The notes: generated by a model not told the origin, from the letters alone. 15,557 bases of DNA from Microcaldota archaeon (GCA_021834865.1 JAKBRD010000016.1:1-15557); one strand, 5' to 3'; shown: positions 1 to 7,808, counted from the stretch's first letter. Numbers and translations are program-made.

Positions 1-372
1 GACTGCAGGGTGCTTCCTACGTACAAGCTGGACGATGTGCTTAACGACGTAAAGAGCGTCTGCAATTCTAACGATTTCAAAGCAGTTAAGATAGAGATAG
101 AAACATTCAGCAGGGAGGATCCGGCAGAGCCTACAAACATGGATTCGGATGTGGTAAAAAGGCTGCTCAAGAGCATAAAAGAGGTTATGAATGTGGATGC
201 GAAGCCCATGGGCGTAGGTGGAGGAACATGCGCTGCATTCTTCAGGCACAGGGGATTTCCTGCAGTGGCATGGGGCACTGAAGCCGAAGATATGGCGCAC
301 CAGCCGAATGAATATTGCAGGATAGACGATATGGTAAACGATGCAAAGGTATTCGCCAACATGTGCCTGTGA
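1..372 (+). CDS. M20-family zinc metallohydrolase (ArgE/DapE-like), 3' part only
   Basis: The reading frame is open from the first base, so this is the C-terminal 123 residues of a gene that begins outside the window; the GTG at position 10 is an internal Val codon, not a start. The end of the protein carries a GGGT segment, then an FRHRGFPAVAWG strand and an HQPNEY motif. In M20 dinuclear zinc peptidases (acetylornithine deacetylase, succinyl-diaminopimelate desuccinylase and relatives) these form the C-terminal part of the catalytic domain, with the His of HxxNE as a metal ligand. The substrate cannot be told from this fragment; ArgE, DapE and dipeptidase-like members all look like this. 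It ends 24 bases from the stop of the convergent alanyl-tRNA synthetase gene, with a perfect inverted repeat in the junction. Confidence 0.85.
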   Translation, partial: DCRVLPTYKLDDVLNDVKSVCNSNDFKAVKIEIETFSREDPAEPTNMDSDVVKRLLKSIKEVMNVDAKPMGVGGGTCAAFFRHRGFPAVAWGTEAEDMAHQPNEYCRIDDMVNDAKVFANMCL

Positions 373-385
373 ATTGCTTTGTATT

Positions 386-414
386 GGGATGCTGCTTTAT
401 CTTATAAGCATCCC
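386..414. repeat. Perfect 8-base inverted repeat at a convergent gene junction
   Basis: GGGATGCT (386-393) and AGCATCCC (407-414) are exact reverse complements separated by 13 bases. The element lies between the M20 stop and the end of alaS, and its right arm and part of its loop are alaS coding sequence. It could stabilise 3' ends or mark termination in both directions, but no T-tract follows on either strand, so the role is uncertain. Confidence 0.45.
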
Positions 415-3066
415 CTGGGCTATGCGCTTAGATCCTCCGCCCCTGAACTCCTTGGCCTTAAGCTTAGTGAGACTTGACTTGAGGAACTCGCTTGCGTCCT
501 TTCCCGAATCGTTTCCTGCTATGCAGACGACGTTTCCCGATTTGTTATAGAGAAGTATTATCCTTGACGCGTCCGCATCGACAACATTTGTGGCTATCTG
601 CCTAAGCATATCCATTTCGTAATCCAGCTCGCTTATTATTGATTTTTCCTTTGAGGACAAAAGCTTTTCTGCCGCTTGCGACGCGTCGGTTGATTTCATG
701 GATTCAATCATGCTTTTGTATTCTGAGAGCTGCTTCGACATCTGTGATAATGCGACGGTTAGCTTCTCGCTGTCCGTGCCAGCAATTTTTGCGGCTTCTG
801 AAAGTTTTTCCTCCGTTGAATTTATGTACTTGTACGATGCAAGGCCAGCCACATACTCTAGCCTGTCTATCCCGTCGTGTATCCTCTGCGAGCCTATTAT
901 TTTTATTGTGCCTATTATTGATTCGATACCCATGGCGTGTATGCCTCCGCATGCCTCCGCATCTATCAGGCTGCCGTCAATGCCGGTTATTTCCACAATC
1001 CTCGGCTTGGCGACCGGGACTCCGTGACCCTGGTATATCGAAAACCCGAATTTTGATTCCGCTTCGCTCCTGTCCATCTCCTGCATTTTTACCCTTATCC
1101 CGTTCTGCAAGTAGGAATTTGCCGTAGCCTCTATATCTTTTATCTGCTTGTCGCTAAGCTTTTCGTAATGCGCTATGTCTATATGCGCTTTCGTGACGCC
1201 CTTATGTGCGCCTTCCTGCCATGCGTGCTTTCCCAGGACGCTCCTTGATGCCGCACTTATAAGGTGTGTTGCTGTATGGTGTGCTATGAGCTGCATCCTT
1301 CTTTTTCTGTCGACCACACAATGCACTTTTGAACCTGCCTTGAAATCTGGCTTTCCATCCAGCAGATGTATTATCACTCCGTTCTGCGACTGCACGTCCT
1401 TGACTTTTATCCCATTTATGGTACCGTGGTCTGCTTCCTGGCCACCGCTTTCGGCGTAGAATGGCGTCTTGTCCAAAACCACCATATCGGAACTGCACAA
1501 AAGCACCTTAGAATCGGATTCCAGTGCGAAGTCGTAGAAAAGCTTCTCCGTTTTCTTGATCCCAGAAACGTCCAAATCGAAATGCTCTTTCTTCTTGGCC
1601 TTTTCTGTGAAGTCTCCCTTGATTATGCTTGAGTATGAGCTTTCTGGGAGCTCAAGGGTAACGCCCTTGGATGCCGCTACGCTGTTTATCAGGTCAGGGG
1701 TTATGCCGTTGCTCTCGTAGAGCACCCTCATTTTTTCAGGAGTTATCTTCTCGTGCTTTTCTATTATGCTACTTATTGTCTTTATCGCCGATACCCTGGT
1801 ATTCTCGTAGCGCTCCTTCTCCACTCTTATGATGTCTTCTAGCTCGTCTATGCTGCTGGATAGCTCTGGATACATGTGGGACATTGATTTGGCAATTATC
1901 TCCATGAGCTCCCTCATGTCAAAATCCATGCGGTACCTTGATCTGAAATTGAATATTCTCCTAAGTATTATCCTGAGGTTGTAGCCTCCGCCAACGTTGC
2001 TTGGCAGTGCGCCGTCCGTTATCGCGAACAGCAGGGTTTTTGCATGATCTGCTATCGCATACGCGGCTTGCATAGGCTTTATTATTTTGTTGTAGTCAGA
2101 TGTGCTTATGCCTGCCGCTTCTACAGCCTTGAGCTCTACATCTTCAAAGGACTTGGTTTCGCTCAGGTCTATTCTTCCGAACTGCCCTGCAACCTTCGAA
2201 TAGAGTGCCCTGTCAGGGGTTATGCCGCTCTTCTTGTATATATAAGCGAGTGCGTCTTTGAATACTGGATCGTATGCGGTTTGGGCCCCGCTCTTGAACC
2301 AGACCAGCCTTTCCAGACCCCAGCCCACATCCACCACTTTACCGGACAGCTCACGCCTTACTCCGTCTGCATATTCGAACTGGGTAAATACATTGTTTAC
2401 CATTTCGAGGCCGCCGGAAAAAGCTTCCAGGCTTGGCCCGAATTCCGAGAAATCGCCCATAGCCCATACGTCTTCTACATATGTTATGTCCTTCTTTTTT
2501 ACTCCAACTATTTTCGTCAGGGCATCGTAGTTTAGCTCTATGGTTCTGTCCCTCCAGTATCCTTCTTTTGGGTAGTTGAAAGCAGTCTGGCCGGCCATTA
2601 TGAAAGAGGTGAAATGCCTTCCGGTGACTCCAGTGTTAGGTATGTCATTGAATCTCAGGCACATTTGAGGCACGAGAAGCGGATTGGAGCTGTATTCGAA
2701 GCTCATGTTTCCATTCTCTATCCTTTGAAAATCCTGTATGCTGGCTATTGTGAAATAAAGGTCTTGCCGCCACCTGCTGACCACAGGGTACCTCTCTATC
2801 ACAGCATGCCCGTTGTTCTCGAAGAATTTTGCGAACTTTGACCAGAATTGTTCCAGCGATATGTCTTCAGGGTCCTTTTTCATGAAGCTGTACCCTTCGT
2901 GCTCAGAATCGCCGCAATATTCCCTTGATTCGTCTGCGGTCCAGAAGAATTTCCCACAGCCTATGCAGCGTTTGCGCACGAAGCCTTCGCTTTCGAAGAG
3001 CTTGGTTTTGTAGTATAAATCCGGCTTTACGGAAAATTCTTTCCTTAAGGATTCCTTGTCAAGCAT
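397..3066 (-). CDS. alaS: Alanyl-tRNA synthetase, archaeal type
   Basis: Charges tRNA-Ala with alanine in the cytoplasm and clears mischarged Ser/Gly. The 889-residue product has the full archaeal architecture. An N-terminal zinc-finger-like module (CIGC near residue 34, then C51 and H56) is followed by the class II aminoacylation core with RWRQDLYFTIASIQDF and the VGWGLERLVWF motif 3 region near 246-257. The editing domain has HHTATH near 596-601 and CGGIH near 706-710, which supply the zinc ligands. A coiled-coil linker and a C-terminal DHHA1 domain with GGG near 876 close the protein. I chose ATG at 3066: GTGATC at 3075-3070 matches the archaeal anti-Shine-Dalgarno and sits three bases before it. 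A GTG at 3075 would add three residues. The gene follows the nuclease gene without a gap, so the two are probably co-transcribed and perhaps translationally coupled. No key residue is missing. Confidence 0.97.
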   Translation of the reverse strand: MLDKESLRKEFSVKPDLYYKTKLFESEGFVRKRCIGCGKFFWTADESREYCGDSEHEGYSFMKKDPEDISLEQFWSKFAKFFENNGHAVIERYPVVSRWRQDLYFTIASIQDFQRIENGNMSFEYSSNPLLVPQMCLRFNDIPNTGVTGRHFTSFIMAGQTAFNYPKEGYWRDRTIELNYDALTKIVGVKKKDITYVEDVWAMGDFSEFGPSLEAFSGGLEMVNNVFTQFEYADGVRRELSGKVVDVGWGLERLVWFKSGAQTAYDPVFKDALAYIYKKSGITPDRALYSKVAGQFGRIDLSETKSFEDVELKAVEAAGISTSDYNKIIKPMQAAYAIADHAKTLLFAITDGALPSNVGGGYNLRIILRRIFNFRSRYRMDFDMRELMEIIAKSMSHMYPELSSSIDELEDIIRVEKERYENTRVSAIKTISSIIEKHEKITPEKMRVLYESNGITPDLINSVAASKGVTLELPESSYSSIIKGDFTEKAKKKEHFDLDVSGIKKTEKLFYDFALESDSKVLLCSSDMVVLDKTPFYAESGGQEADHGTINGIKVKDVQSQNGVIIHLLDGKPDFKAGSKVHCVVDRKRRMQLIAHHTATHLISAASRSVLGKHAWQEGAHKGVTKAHIDIAHYEKLSDKQIKDIEATANSYLQNGIRVKMQEMDRSEAESKFGFSIYQGHGVPVAKPRIVEITGIDGSLIDAEACGGIHAMGIESIIGTIKIIGSQRIHDGIDRLEYVAGLASYKYINSTEEKLSEAAKIAGTDSEKLTVALSQMSKQLSEYKSMIESMKSTDASQAAEKLLSSKEKSIISELDYEMDMLRQIATNVVDADASRIILLYNKSGNVVCIAGNDSGKDASEFLKSSLTKLKAKEFRGGGSKRIAQGMLIR

Positions 3067-3069
3067 GTC

Positions 3070-3075
3070 GATCAC
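3070..3075 (-). promoter_or_regulatory. Ribosome binding site that decides the alaS start
   Basis: The minus strand reads GTGATC, then GAC, then ATG (3066). GTGATC is complementary to the 3' end of archaeal 16S rRNA at the expected spacing. It overlaps the stop codon of the upstream nuclease gene, which favours coupling and the ATG over the GTG at 3075. Confidence 0.5.
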
Positions 3076-3969
3076 TCACAGGGTTTTTTGCGCGAACCAC
3101 ACCTTGCATTCCTTGCCGAAGAATGCACAGTAGTCACATTTCCATTTCTCTTCGTAGGGAACCGGGAGCGCCTCCCTTTCCCCGCTCCAATATTTAAGCG
3201 CGAAATTTATTGTGCCTTCGAGTTCTTCTTCTGGCACTTTGAATTTGTAGTTGTCTATTTTCTTGCCGGTGTACTGGTTTATGTACCTTATAACCAACGT
3301 TTCGCTGAGATGGCCTATTCCCCTGTATAACTTGAAGAACTTGCCAGTTATTTCTGGCAGGGTCTGCATGTTCTTTGGGATTTTGAGTGCGTCAAGCTGC
3401 CTTTCAAACTCCTTTGTAACGCTGAGCCTGTGTATCCCGTATTCCTTTGAAAAAACGTCTTCGTTGTACGCCCCAGATATTATGTCTCCCAGAAGCTTCT
3501 TGTAAAGTATGACTTGGGCCTTGTGCGATTTTAGCTGCGCATCGGATGGAAGCTTGTCTGTTGCCCTGGTCTTGTCTTCGACTATTACGACATTTCCGCT
3601 GGATATGAGAAGTTCGTCCATCTTCCCGACAATCCTGTATTTGCCCATATTTCCGTAAAGGAGAAGTTCCCTTGACTTCTTGTTTTTCTTCAACGTTTCG
3701 AGAGCTTCGCACGTGGTGTACAGGCTTTTGTACAAAAAGTCTGCATAACTCTTCGTCTGGAGAACTATTGGAATGTTGGTCTCGTTCTCCATCTCCTCGT
3801 GTATCTCCTTCCCTTTCATTATTTCCTTTGTTATTGACGGACCTATGAGGTAGTTGAGTTCCATTTGCTTCTCGCACCAGTATTGCGCTGCTATGTCAGT
3901 AGCGCGAATACTTTTCTTGCCAAGTCTTTGCAATGCATCCAATAAATCAGCCCGCCTACCTCTCTTCAT
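3076..3969 (-). CDS. Cas4/EXO5-like PD-(D/E)XK nuclease with predicted 4Fe-4S cluster
   Basis: The 297-residue protein carries RecB-family nuclease motifs in order: ATDIAAQYWCEK (residues 23-34), GKEIHEEME (53-61, His57), GKMDELL (115-121, Asp118), the catalytic VEDK (Glu131, Lys133) and QVILY (152-156). Cys32 plus C278, C281 and C288 match the four-cysteine pattern that holds a 4Fe-4S cluster in Cas4, EXO5 and AddB. Proteins of this kind are exonucleases acting on DNA ends. No CRISPR array or other cas gene is near, so a stand-alone repair or replication role is more likely than spacer acquisition; that is inference. It starts at ATG 3969, which overlaps the stop of a possible 11-codon upstream ORF. 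It abuts alaS, so the nuclease and the synthetase share a transcript. A box A (TTTATAA, 4030-4024) lies upstream. Confidence 0.85.
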   Translation of the reverse strand: MKRGRRADLLDALQRLGKKSIRATDIAAQYWCEKQMELNYLIGPSITKEIMKGKEIHEEMENETNIPIVLQTKSYADFLYKSLYTTCEALETLKKNKKSRELLLYGNMGKYRIVGKMDELLISSGNVVIVEDKTRATDKLPSDAQLKSHKAQVILYKKLLGDIISGAYNEDVFSKEYGIHRLSVTKEFERQLDALKIPKNMQTLPEITGKFFKLYRGIGHLSETLVIRYINQYTGKKIDNYKFKVPEEELEGTINFALKYWSGEREALPVPYEEKWKCDYCAFFGKECKVWFAQKTL

Positions 3970-4001
3970 AGCCTTAGCTCAGCGATTACCTCATTCATCA
4001 T
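3966..4001 (-). other. Possible 11-codon upstream ORF coupled to the nuclease start
   Basis: On the minus strand ATGATG at 4001 opens a frame of 11 sense codons (MMNEVIAELRL). Its TGA overlaps the nuclease ATG as ATGA (3969-3966). The expected transcription start from the box A at 4030-4024 falls near 4000, so the ORF would be leaderless. Such short frames arise by chance, so this is a candidate only. Confidence 0.25.
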
Positions 4002-4023
4002 ATGCTATGAATTGCATTATAGG

Positions 4024-4030
4024 TTATAAA
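4024..4030 (-). promoter_or_regulatory. Box A (TATA) promoter element for the nuclease-alaS unit
   Basis: The minus strand reads TTTATAA, about 55 bases upstream of the nuclease ATG and within 28 bases of the DedA stop. It suggests that the nuclease-alaS pair has its own promoter. The leader would be about 30 bases and would hold the short ORF at 4001-3966. Confidence 0.45.
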
Positions 4031-4051
4031 TAAGTTTTGTGGTTGCAGAAG

Positions 4052-4669
4052 TTATTTTTGCCTTGTCATTCTTGACATCGCAACCCTGTATAGAGCGTAA
4101 AGCACTATGGCGAAAACGCCTATTGCAGTAAGGGTTATTATCGCATTGTGCGTGGTGAGGGCCTTCATGCCGAATATTATGAGCACTATGTCGTATATCC
4201 CGGTTCCGAGTATGGAATAGGAATAGAACTTTTTCTGTGGCATTTTGGCGAACCCTGCAGGAAGGCTCATTATGGTCCTTAGTACAGGTATGAAGCGGGT
4301 AAAGAAGACTGAAGCCACGCCATTTTTGTCGAACCATCTGTCGAAAGCATCAAGCTGCTCCTGGCTTATGTGGAATAGCCTCAGATGCTTGTACACTACG
4401 TCCTTGCCTAGGAAATACCCTATGTAGTAGTCTATTGCCAGACCTCCTATGCTTCCCAGGAGCGCGGCTATGTAAACAGGTACGAAGGAAAGGGTGTGCT
4501 GCGCAACCAATACACCAGCTAGAGGAAGAACCACTTCGCTAGGCACAGGCAGTGACGAACCCTCCAAAAGCATCAGTCCGAATATTGCTAAGTACCCGTA
4601 TTGCGCCATCAGGGTGTTTATGGTACCGTATGCGTTTGAGAGTATTGATAACAAAACCAGTTCAAACAT
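4052..4669 (-). CDS. DedA-family (SNARE-associated/VTT domain) membrane protein
   Basis: A 205-residue polytopic membrane protein with the DedA signature: Glu36 and the PVPSE segment (41-45) followed by LPLAG, a GGLAIDYYIGYFLGK helix (75-89), an FFTRFIPVLRTIMSLPAG segment (122-139) with Arg125, Pro128 and Arg131, and two C-terminal hydrophobic helices (about 153-168 and 176-194). DedA/VTT proteins have re-entrant hairpins and are linked to phospholipid scrambling or undecaprenyl-phosphate and lipid-carrier recycling in bacteria; the role in archaea is not settled. Length is typical for the family. The stop of the secreted-protein gene lies 45 bases upstream, and an A/T-rich box A (TTTTTAAATT, 4705-4696) sits 31 bases before the ATG, so it can be transcribed on its own, probably leaderless. 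Confidence 0.9.
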   Translation of the reverse strand: MFELVLLSILSNAYGTINTLMAQYGYLAIFGLMLLEGSSLPVPSEVVLPLAGVLVAQHTLSFVPVYIAALLGSIGGLAIDYYIGYFLGKDVVYKHLRLFHISQEQLDAFDRWFDKNGVASVFFTRFIPVLRTIMSLPAGFAKMPQKKFYSYSILGTGIYDIVLIIFGMKALTTHNAIITLTAIGVFAIVLYALYRVAMSRMTRQK

Positions 4670-4695
4670 TTGAATCCATACTGTTTTTGCGGTTT

Positions 4696-4705
4696 AATTT
4701 AAAAA
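4696..4705 (-). promoter_or_regulatory. Box A candidate for the DedA gene
   Basis: The minus strand reads TTTTTAAATT centred about 31 bases upstream of the DedA ATG. This is the spacing expected for a leaderless or nearly leaderless archaeal transcript. Confidence 0.4.
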
Positions 4706-4714
4706 TCTGCTTTA

Positions 4715-5647
4715 TTAGCCAACTTCGGCAGGGCATGGTATAGGATGGGTCCTTATGACCTTGAATATCGCGTATTGGCCGGCATAGCTGGAGTTTTGCA
4801 GATATGCGATGTAGCCTGAACATGAGAAGCTTACCTCCTGTCCGTCACGGAATACTTCCTTCAATGGCTTTATGCTTGTGTTTACCATAACGTAATAGTA
4901 TGGGTATACCAGGCCGGTTATTGTGCCATTGAAGTTAACCTGCGACAGTACGAAGTTCAGCAGGCGTGAACCGTCATTGCAACGGACATAGGCACTTTGG
5001 TTTATTGCCATTGGAAGGCCTGTGCTGCAAGCATATTGTGAAATGGTTGAATTCCGGTAAGGGACAGATGACAGAGATATAGAATAGTTGCTTATAGAAT
5101 TCTCCGGGCCAGTACGCAGTTCGTAGGATCTCGAAATTGCAAGTATGAACATCGGGCATGCAAGGCCTGGGAAGCAGTATGGGCTTTCCGAGCCCTTTAT
5201 GGTAACCGAATAGTTTGAGTAGGGCTCAAGCCCTGTGAAAAGCATGCGTGTTTCATTGTCCGGCACCACCACAGTTTTGTTAAGTTCCGTGTTTGAGCTT
5301 ATCGTTATTGGGCCGGAGGCTGCGCTTATGCCTTTTACCTCGCTGTAATTCAGCATGTAGAGTTTTGGGCCGAGCTTTGCATACTGCGATTCGTTAAAAC
5401 CGTTGCCCGATACAGTAACCTCAAAATTTACAACCGAATATGCCGGAGCAGTCAGTATTAGATTAAGCTTTGAGGTAGGCGCTTGCGCTATTGTGCTTGT
5501 CAGGGATGTGCTGCTGAGATTGCCAGGATGTGTTCCGAGGTATATGGCAAAGGATTCAGCCACAAGCGCGATGGACAAGATCATTATGGCCGCAATAAGC
5601 AGGTACTCATTGCCAACTGCTTTTCTGCTTATAATACCACCCTCCAA
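4715..5647 (-). CDS. Secreted or surface protein, sequon-rich, possible prepilin-like signal
   Basis: I do not recognise the family. The N-terminus is short and basic (SRKAVGNEYLL) and is followed by a ~20-residue hydrophobic helix (AAIMILSIALVAESFAIYLG). The rest is Ser/Thr/Asn/Tyr-rich, predicted extracytoplasmic, with six cysteines that could form disulfides and twelve N-x-S/T sequons, fitting an archaeal N-glycosylated surface protein. The RKA|VGNEYLL arrangement, basic residues then Ala then a Glu just before the helix, resembles a class III (prepilin peptidase) signal, but a plain membrane anchor is equally possible. The start is uncertain. The frame stays open to 5716, which would overlap pelota by eight bases and consume the divergent promoter. 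TTG at 5647 lies just after a box A and is my choice. Confidence 0.6.
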   Translation of the reverse strand: MEGGIISRKAVGNEYLLIAAIMILSIALVAESFAIYLGTHPGNLSSTSLTSTIAQAPTSKLNLILTAPAYSVVNFEVTVSGNGFNESQYAKLGPKLYMLNYSEVKGISAASGPITISSNTELNKTVVVPDNETRMLFTGLEPYSNYSVTIKGSESPYCFPGLACPMFILAISRSYELRTGPENSISNYSISLSSVPYRNSTISQYACSTGLPMAINQSAYVRCNDGSRLLNFVLSQVNFNGTITGLVYPYYYVMVNTSIKPLKEVFRDGQEVSFSCSGYIAYLQNSSYAGQYAIFKVIRTHPIPCPAEVG

Positions 5648-5708
5648 AACAATATTTATTATAAGCGCAAATAATAAATGAGCGTAATGTAGTGTAAGGT
5701 TTTGTTTT
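5648..5708. promoter_or_regulatory. Divergent promoter region between the surface-protein gene and pelota
   Basis: This 61-base A/T-rich stretch holds TATA-like elements for both directions. On the plus strand AATAATAAATG (about 5670-5680) is about 30 bases before the pelota ATG. On the minus strand TTATAATAAATATT lies just upstream of the TTG at 5647. Both transcripts would have very short or no leaders. Confidence 0.4.
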
Positions 5709-6731
5709 ATGCACATAGTAAAGTTTTACCAAGGAGAAGGCGTCATGAGGCTCAAGCTTGACACCCTAGAAGACTTGTGGACGGTGCAACGCATAGTGCT
5801 TCCGAACGATCTTGTAAAATCGAAGAGCCTAAGGAAGTTCAAGGCAAACGAGACGGACGTGGGAGAGCTGAAGGAGGTCATCATAACCCTGCGCGTTGAG
5901 AAGACAGAGCTTGACAAGAATGCGCTGAGGCTAAGGATAATGGGCAAAATAGTCGAAGGAAAACCAGAGCAGTATATACGGCTTAACAGCTACCATACGC
6001 TCAACATAGCCCCGTCGGATACGCTAGATATAATAAAAGCAGCATGGCCGGATTACCTGGTCAATGTAGTAAAAAATGCGGTTGGAGACACGAAAAAGCC
6101 CAGGCTTGGTATAATAGTGGTCGACGACGAAAAGGCGCTTCCGGCTTACCTTCTTGGCTACGGCGTGGAGTTCAGGAACGAGATTTACAGCAACCTGAGC
6201 AAAAGGATGACGCAGAAAGACTTCCAGGAACAGCAAAGGAAGTTCTACGAAGCCATAACAAGCACGATAAAAAGCATGGATGTAGACACAGTAATAGTTG
6301 CGGGGCCGGGATTCACCAAGGATGATGTTCGTGCCTATATGGAATCCAAGCAGGAAAAGATAGACAAGCGCATAATATACCAGCAGGCAAGCAATACCGA
6401 GCGCTCTGGAGTGTATGAGATAATACGCAGCTCGGAAGTCGAAAGCCTTTTGAGAAGCGAGCACATAAGGAGCGAATTCGCAGTCATGGAAGAATTTCTT
6501 AAGGGGCTTTCCTCTGGAACATCAAAATACGGAATAGAAAACGTTGCGGCTGCCATTGATGACTATGCAGTTGGCAGCCTGATAGTCAACGACTCAATGC
6601 TTGGAAATCAGGATGTGCAAAAGATACTCGCAAAGGCCGAATTGATGCACATAAAAATAGATATTTTCAACTCTATGGACGAGGCGGGAGAACAGCTGGC
6701 TTCGTTCAAAGGCATTGCGTCAATAGCGTAA
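5709..6731 (+). CDS. pelA: Pelota (Dom34 homologue), ribosome rescue factor
   Basis: Archaeal Pelota works with aEF1A and ABCE1 to split ribosomes stalled on broken or non-stop mRNA. The 340-residue length matches the family. The start at ATG 5709 fits because family members begin with a short strand, then G-V/I, then a DTLEDLW-like segment (residues 18-24). The N-terminal Sm-like domain A spans about 1-125. The central eRF1-domain-2-like region (about 130-245) holds LGIIVVDDEKA and VDTVIVAGPGFTKDDV, and the C-terminal eRF1-domain-3-like region (about 250-340) contains the KYGIENVAAAIDDYAVGSLIV segment. The GGQ loop of eRF1 is absent, as in all Pelota proteins, so this is a rescue factor and not a termination factor. 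It converges with the four-repeat gene 30 bases downstream and is divergent from the surface-protein gene. Confidence 0.95.
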   Translation: MHIVKFYQGEGVMRLKLDTLEDLWTVQRIVLPNDLVKSKSLRKFKANETDVGELKEVIITLRVEKTELDKNALRLRIMGKIVEGKPEQYIRLNSYHTLNIAPSDTLDIIKAAWPDYLVNVVKNAVGDTKKPRLGIIVVDDEKALPAYLLGYGVEFRNEIYSNLSKRMTQKDFQEQQRKFYEAITSTIKSMDVDTVIVAGPGFTKDDVRAYMESKQEKIDKRIIYQQASNTERSGVYEIIRSSEVESLLRSEHIRSEFAVMEEFLKGLSSGTSKYGIENVAAAIDDYAVGSLIVNDSMLGNQDVQKILAKAELMHIKIDIFNSMDEAGEQLASFKGIASIA

Positions 6732-6761
6732 GCTGCGCAATGTTAATTTGAGGCGGATACC

Positions 6762-7808
6762 TTAAACTGAATCCATTACGTCGTGTATCGCACCGTAATG
6801 GTTTCCGCCATAAAATTCGTTTATGATCCATTCTATCCCGGACCTTTCCCAATCCGCATAAGAGAGCCTGTATACACTCTTGTGCAATACGGAAGAAAGC
6901 CAAACAGTCGATTCTATCCTGGTTTTCCTATTTAGCAAAAGCGATTTCGGAGGATCTTCCATTTCCCATGCTTTAAAATCTTTTATAACGTCAGATATTG
7001 CAAGCCATGTAAGAAGCTTGCTTTTGTCCTCCGGCTTTATGAAGTTGTTCAAAAATACGGGGTTCTGCGAATAGCATGACAATAGGCTTTCCATGCCGTA
7101 CCGTTCGAAACTTTGGTAGTTTACCGATTTTGGAGATCCCGATAATTTTATTATCATGGATATGGCGGCGCGTCTTTTGTTGACATTGTTTGCAAATGCT
7201 TTGTCCAAATATTTTCCTGCTAGGTCCTTTATAGAATTGCTTTCCAGGAAATCAGGCTTCGAGAATATGATTGCATCGAACACGTTGTTATAGAATGAAA
7301 GTGCGAAGCTTACTCCGTTGTTCTTGAAATCGTCCTCTGTAACAACTCCGGATTTCTTCTTGACGAGCCATCTTATCGCTTCGTCAGCAGTTTCCCTGTT
7401 TTTAGATATGGTTCCGTTCAGGCTCCTTATATCCCATAGATTTATCTCAAGCTCTGGATATGCTTCCTTTAGGGCGTTGAAAACTGCTGGAAAACTGCCG
7501 CGTTTTAAAGAGTATATTTTTAGCATTTCTATAAGCCCCATTTCGAAAAAGTCCCCATTTTTAAGGTCCAGCGGAGATATATTCATCACTTCGACAAGCT
7601 TGCGAACGGATTTTATCCTGTCCTCTTTATTGCGCCAATTTGTATTGAACTTTAGCTTTCCGTTGCCATCCCTGATTACGTACCCTTCAGATTCCATCCA
7701 TGAGAGAAAATCCGCCTTTGCAGATCGGGAATATTCCTTTCTAGATAAAGACGCAAGTCCTTCGTGCATATCTTTGCCTGCCGTAGCTGCTTCCTTCTTT
7801 ATTTCCAT
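6762..7808 (-). CDS. Unrecognised protein with four degenerate ~75-residue repeats
   Basis: The 348-residue product has no signal peptide or membrane helix that I can see and looks cytoplasmic. It contains four copies of a unit whose core is an aromatic residue, three variable residues, Gly, a hydrophobic pair and an L/I-x-x-Y/F turn: FFEMGLIEMLKIY (87), FKNNGVSFALSFY (161), FERYGMESLLSCY (234) and WERSGIEWIINEF (320). Core spacings are 74, 73 and 86 residues. Each core follows a charged helix of the form R/K-x-x-A/S-I/V-x-x-L/I, and the first is followed by an NALKEAYPEL segment. Similar 'NGL..LL..Y..ALKEAYPE' repeats exist in uncharacterised bacterial proteins, from memory only. I infer an alpha-helical repeat scaffold. 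A rough count of four lines gives about 39% G+C, against about 44% in pelota. It is divergent from the winged-helix gene. Confidence 0.7.
   Translation of the reverse strand: MEIKKEAATAGKDMHEGLASLSRKEYSRSAKADFLSWMESEGYVIRDGNGKLKFNTNWRNKEDRIKSVRKLVEVMNISPLDLKNGDFFEMGLIEMLKIYSLKRGSFPAVFNALKEAYPELEINLWDIRSLNGTISKNRETADEAIRWLVKKKSGVVTEDDFKNNGVSFALSFYNNVFDAIIFSKPDFLESNSIKDLAGKYLDKAFANNVNKRRAAISMIIKLSGSPKSVNYQSFERYGMESLLSCYSQNPVFLNNFIKPEDKSKLLTWLAISDVIKDFKAWEMEDPPKSLLLNRKTRIESTVWLSSVLHKSVYRLSYADWERSGIEWIINEFYGGNHYGAIHDVMDSV

Noticed and set aside
2044..2535. 163-codon open frame on the plus strand
   Set aside because: It is antisense to the conserved alanyl-tRNA synthetase core, with no independent support.
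3076..3969. Cas4 of a CRISPR-Cas system
   Set aside because: No repeat-spacer array and no cas1, cas2 or effector gene in the window. The motifs fit the wider Cas4/EXO5/RecB family, so I did not use the name cas4.
5648..5716. N-terminal extension of the surface protein to ATG 5716
   Set aside because: It would overlap the start of pelota, place a divergent A/T-rich promoter inside the coding region and put a second hydrophobic stretch ahead of the likely signal.
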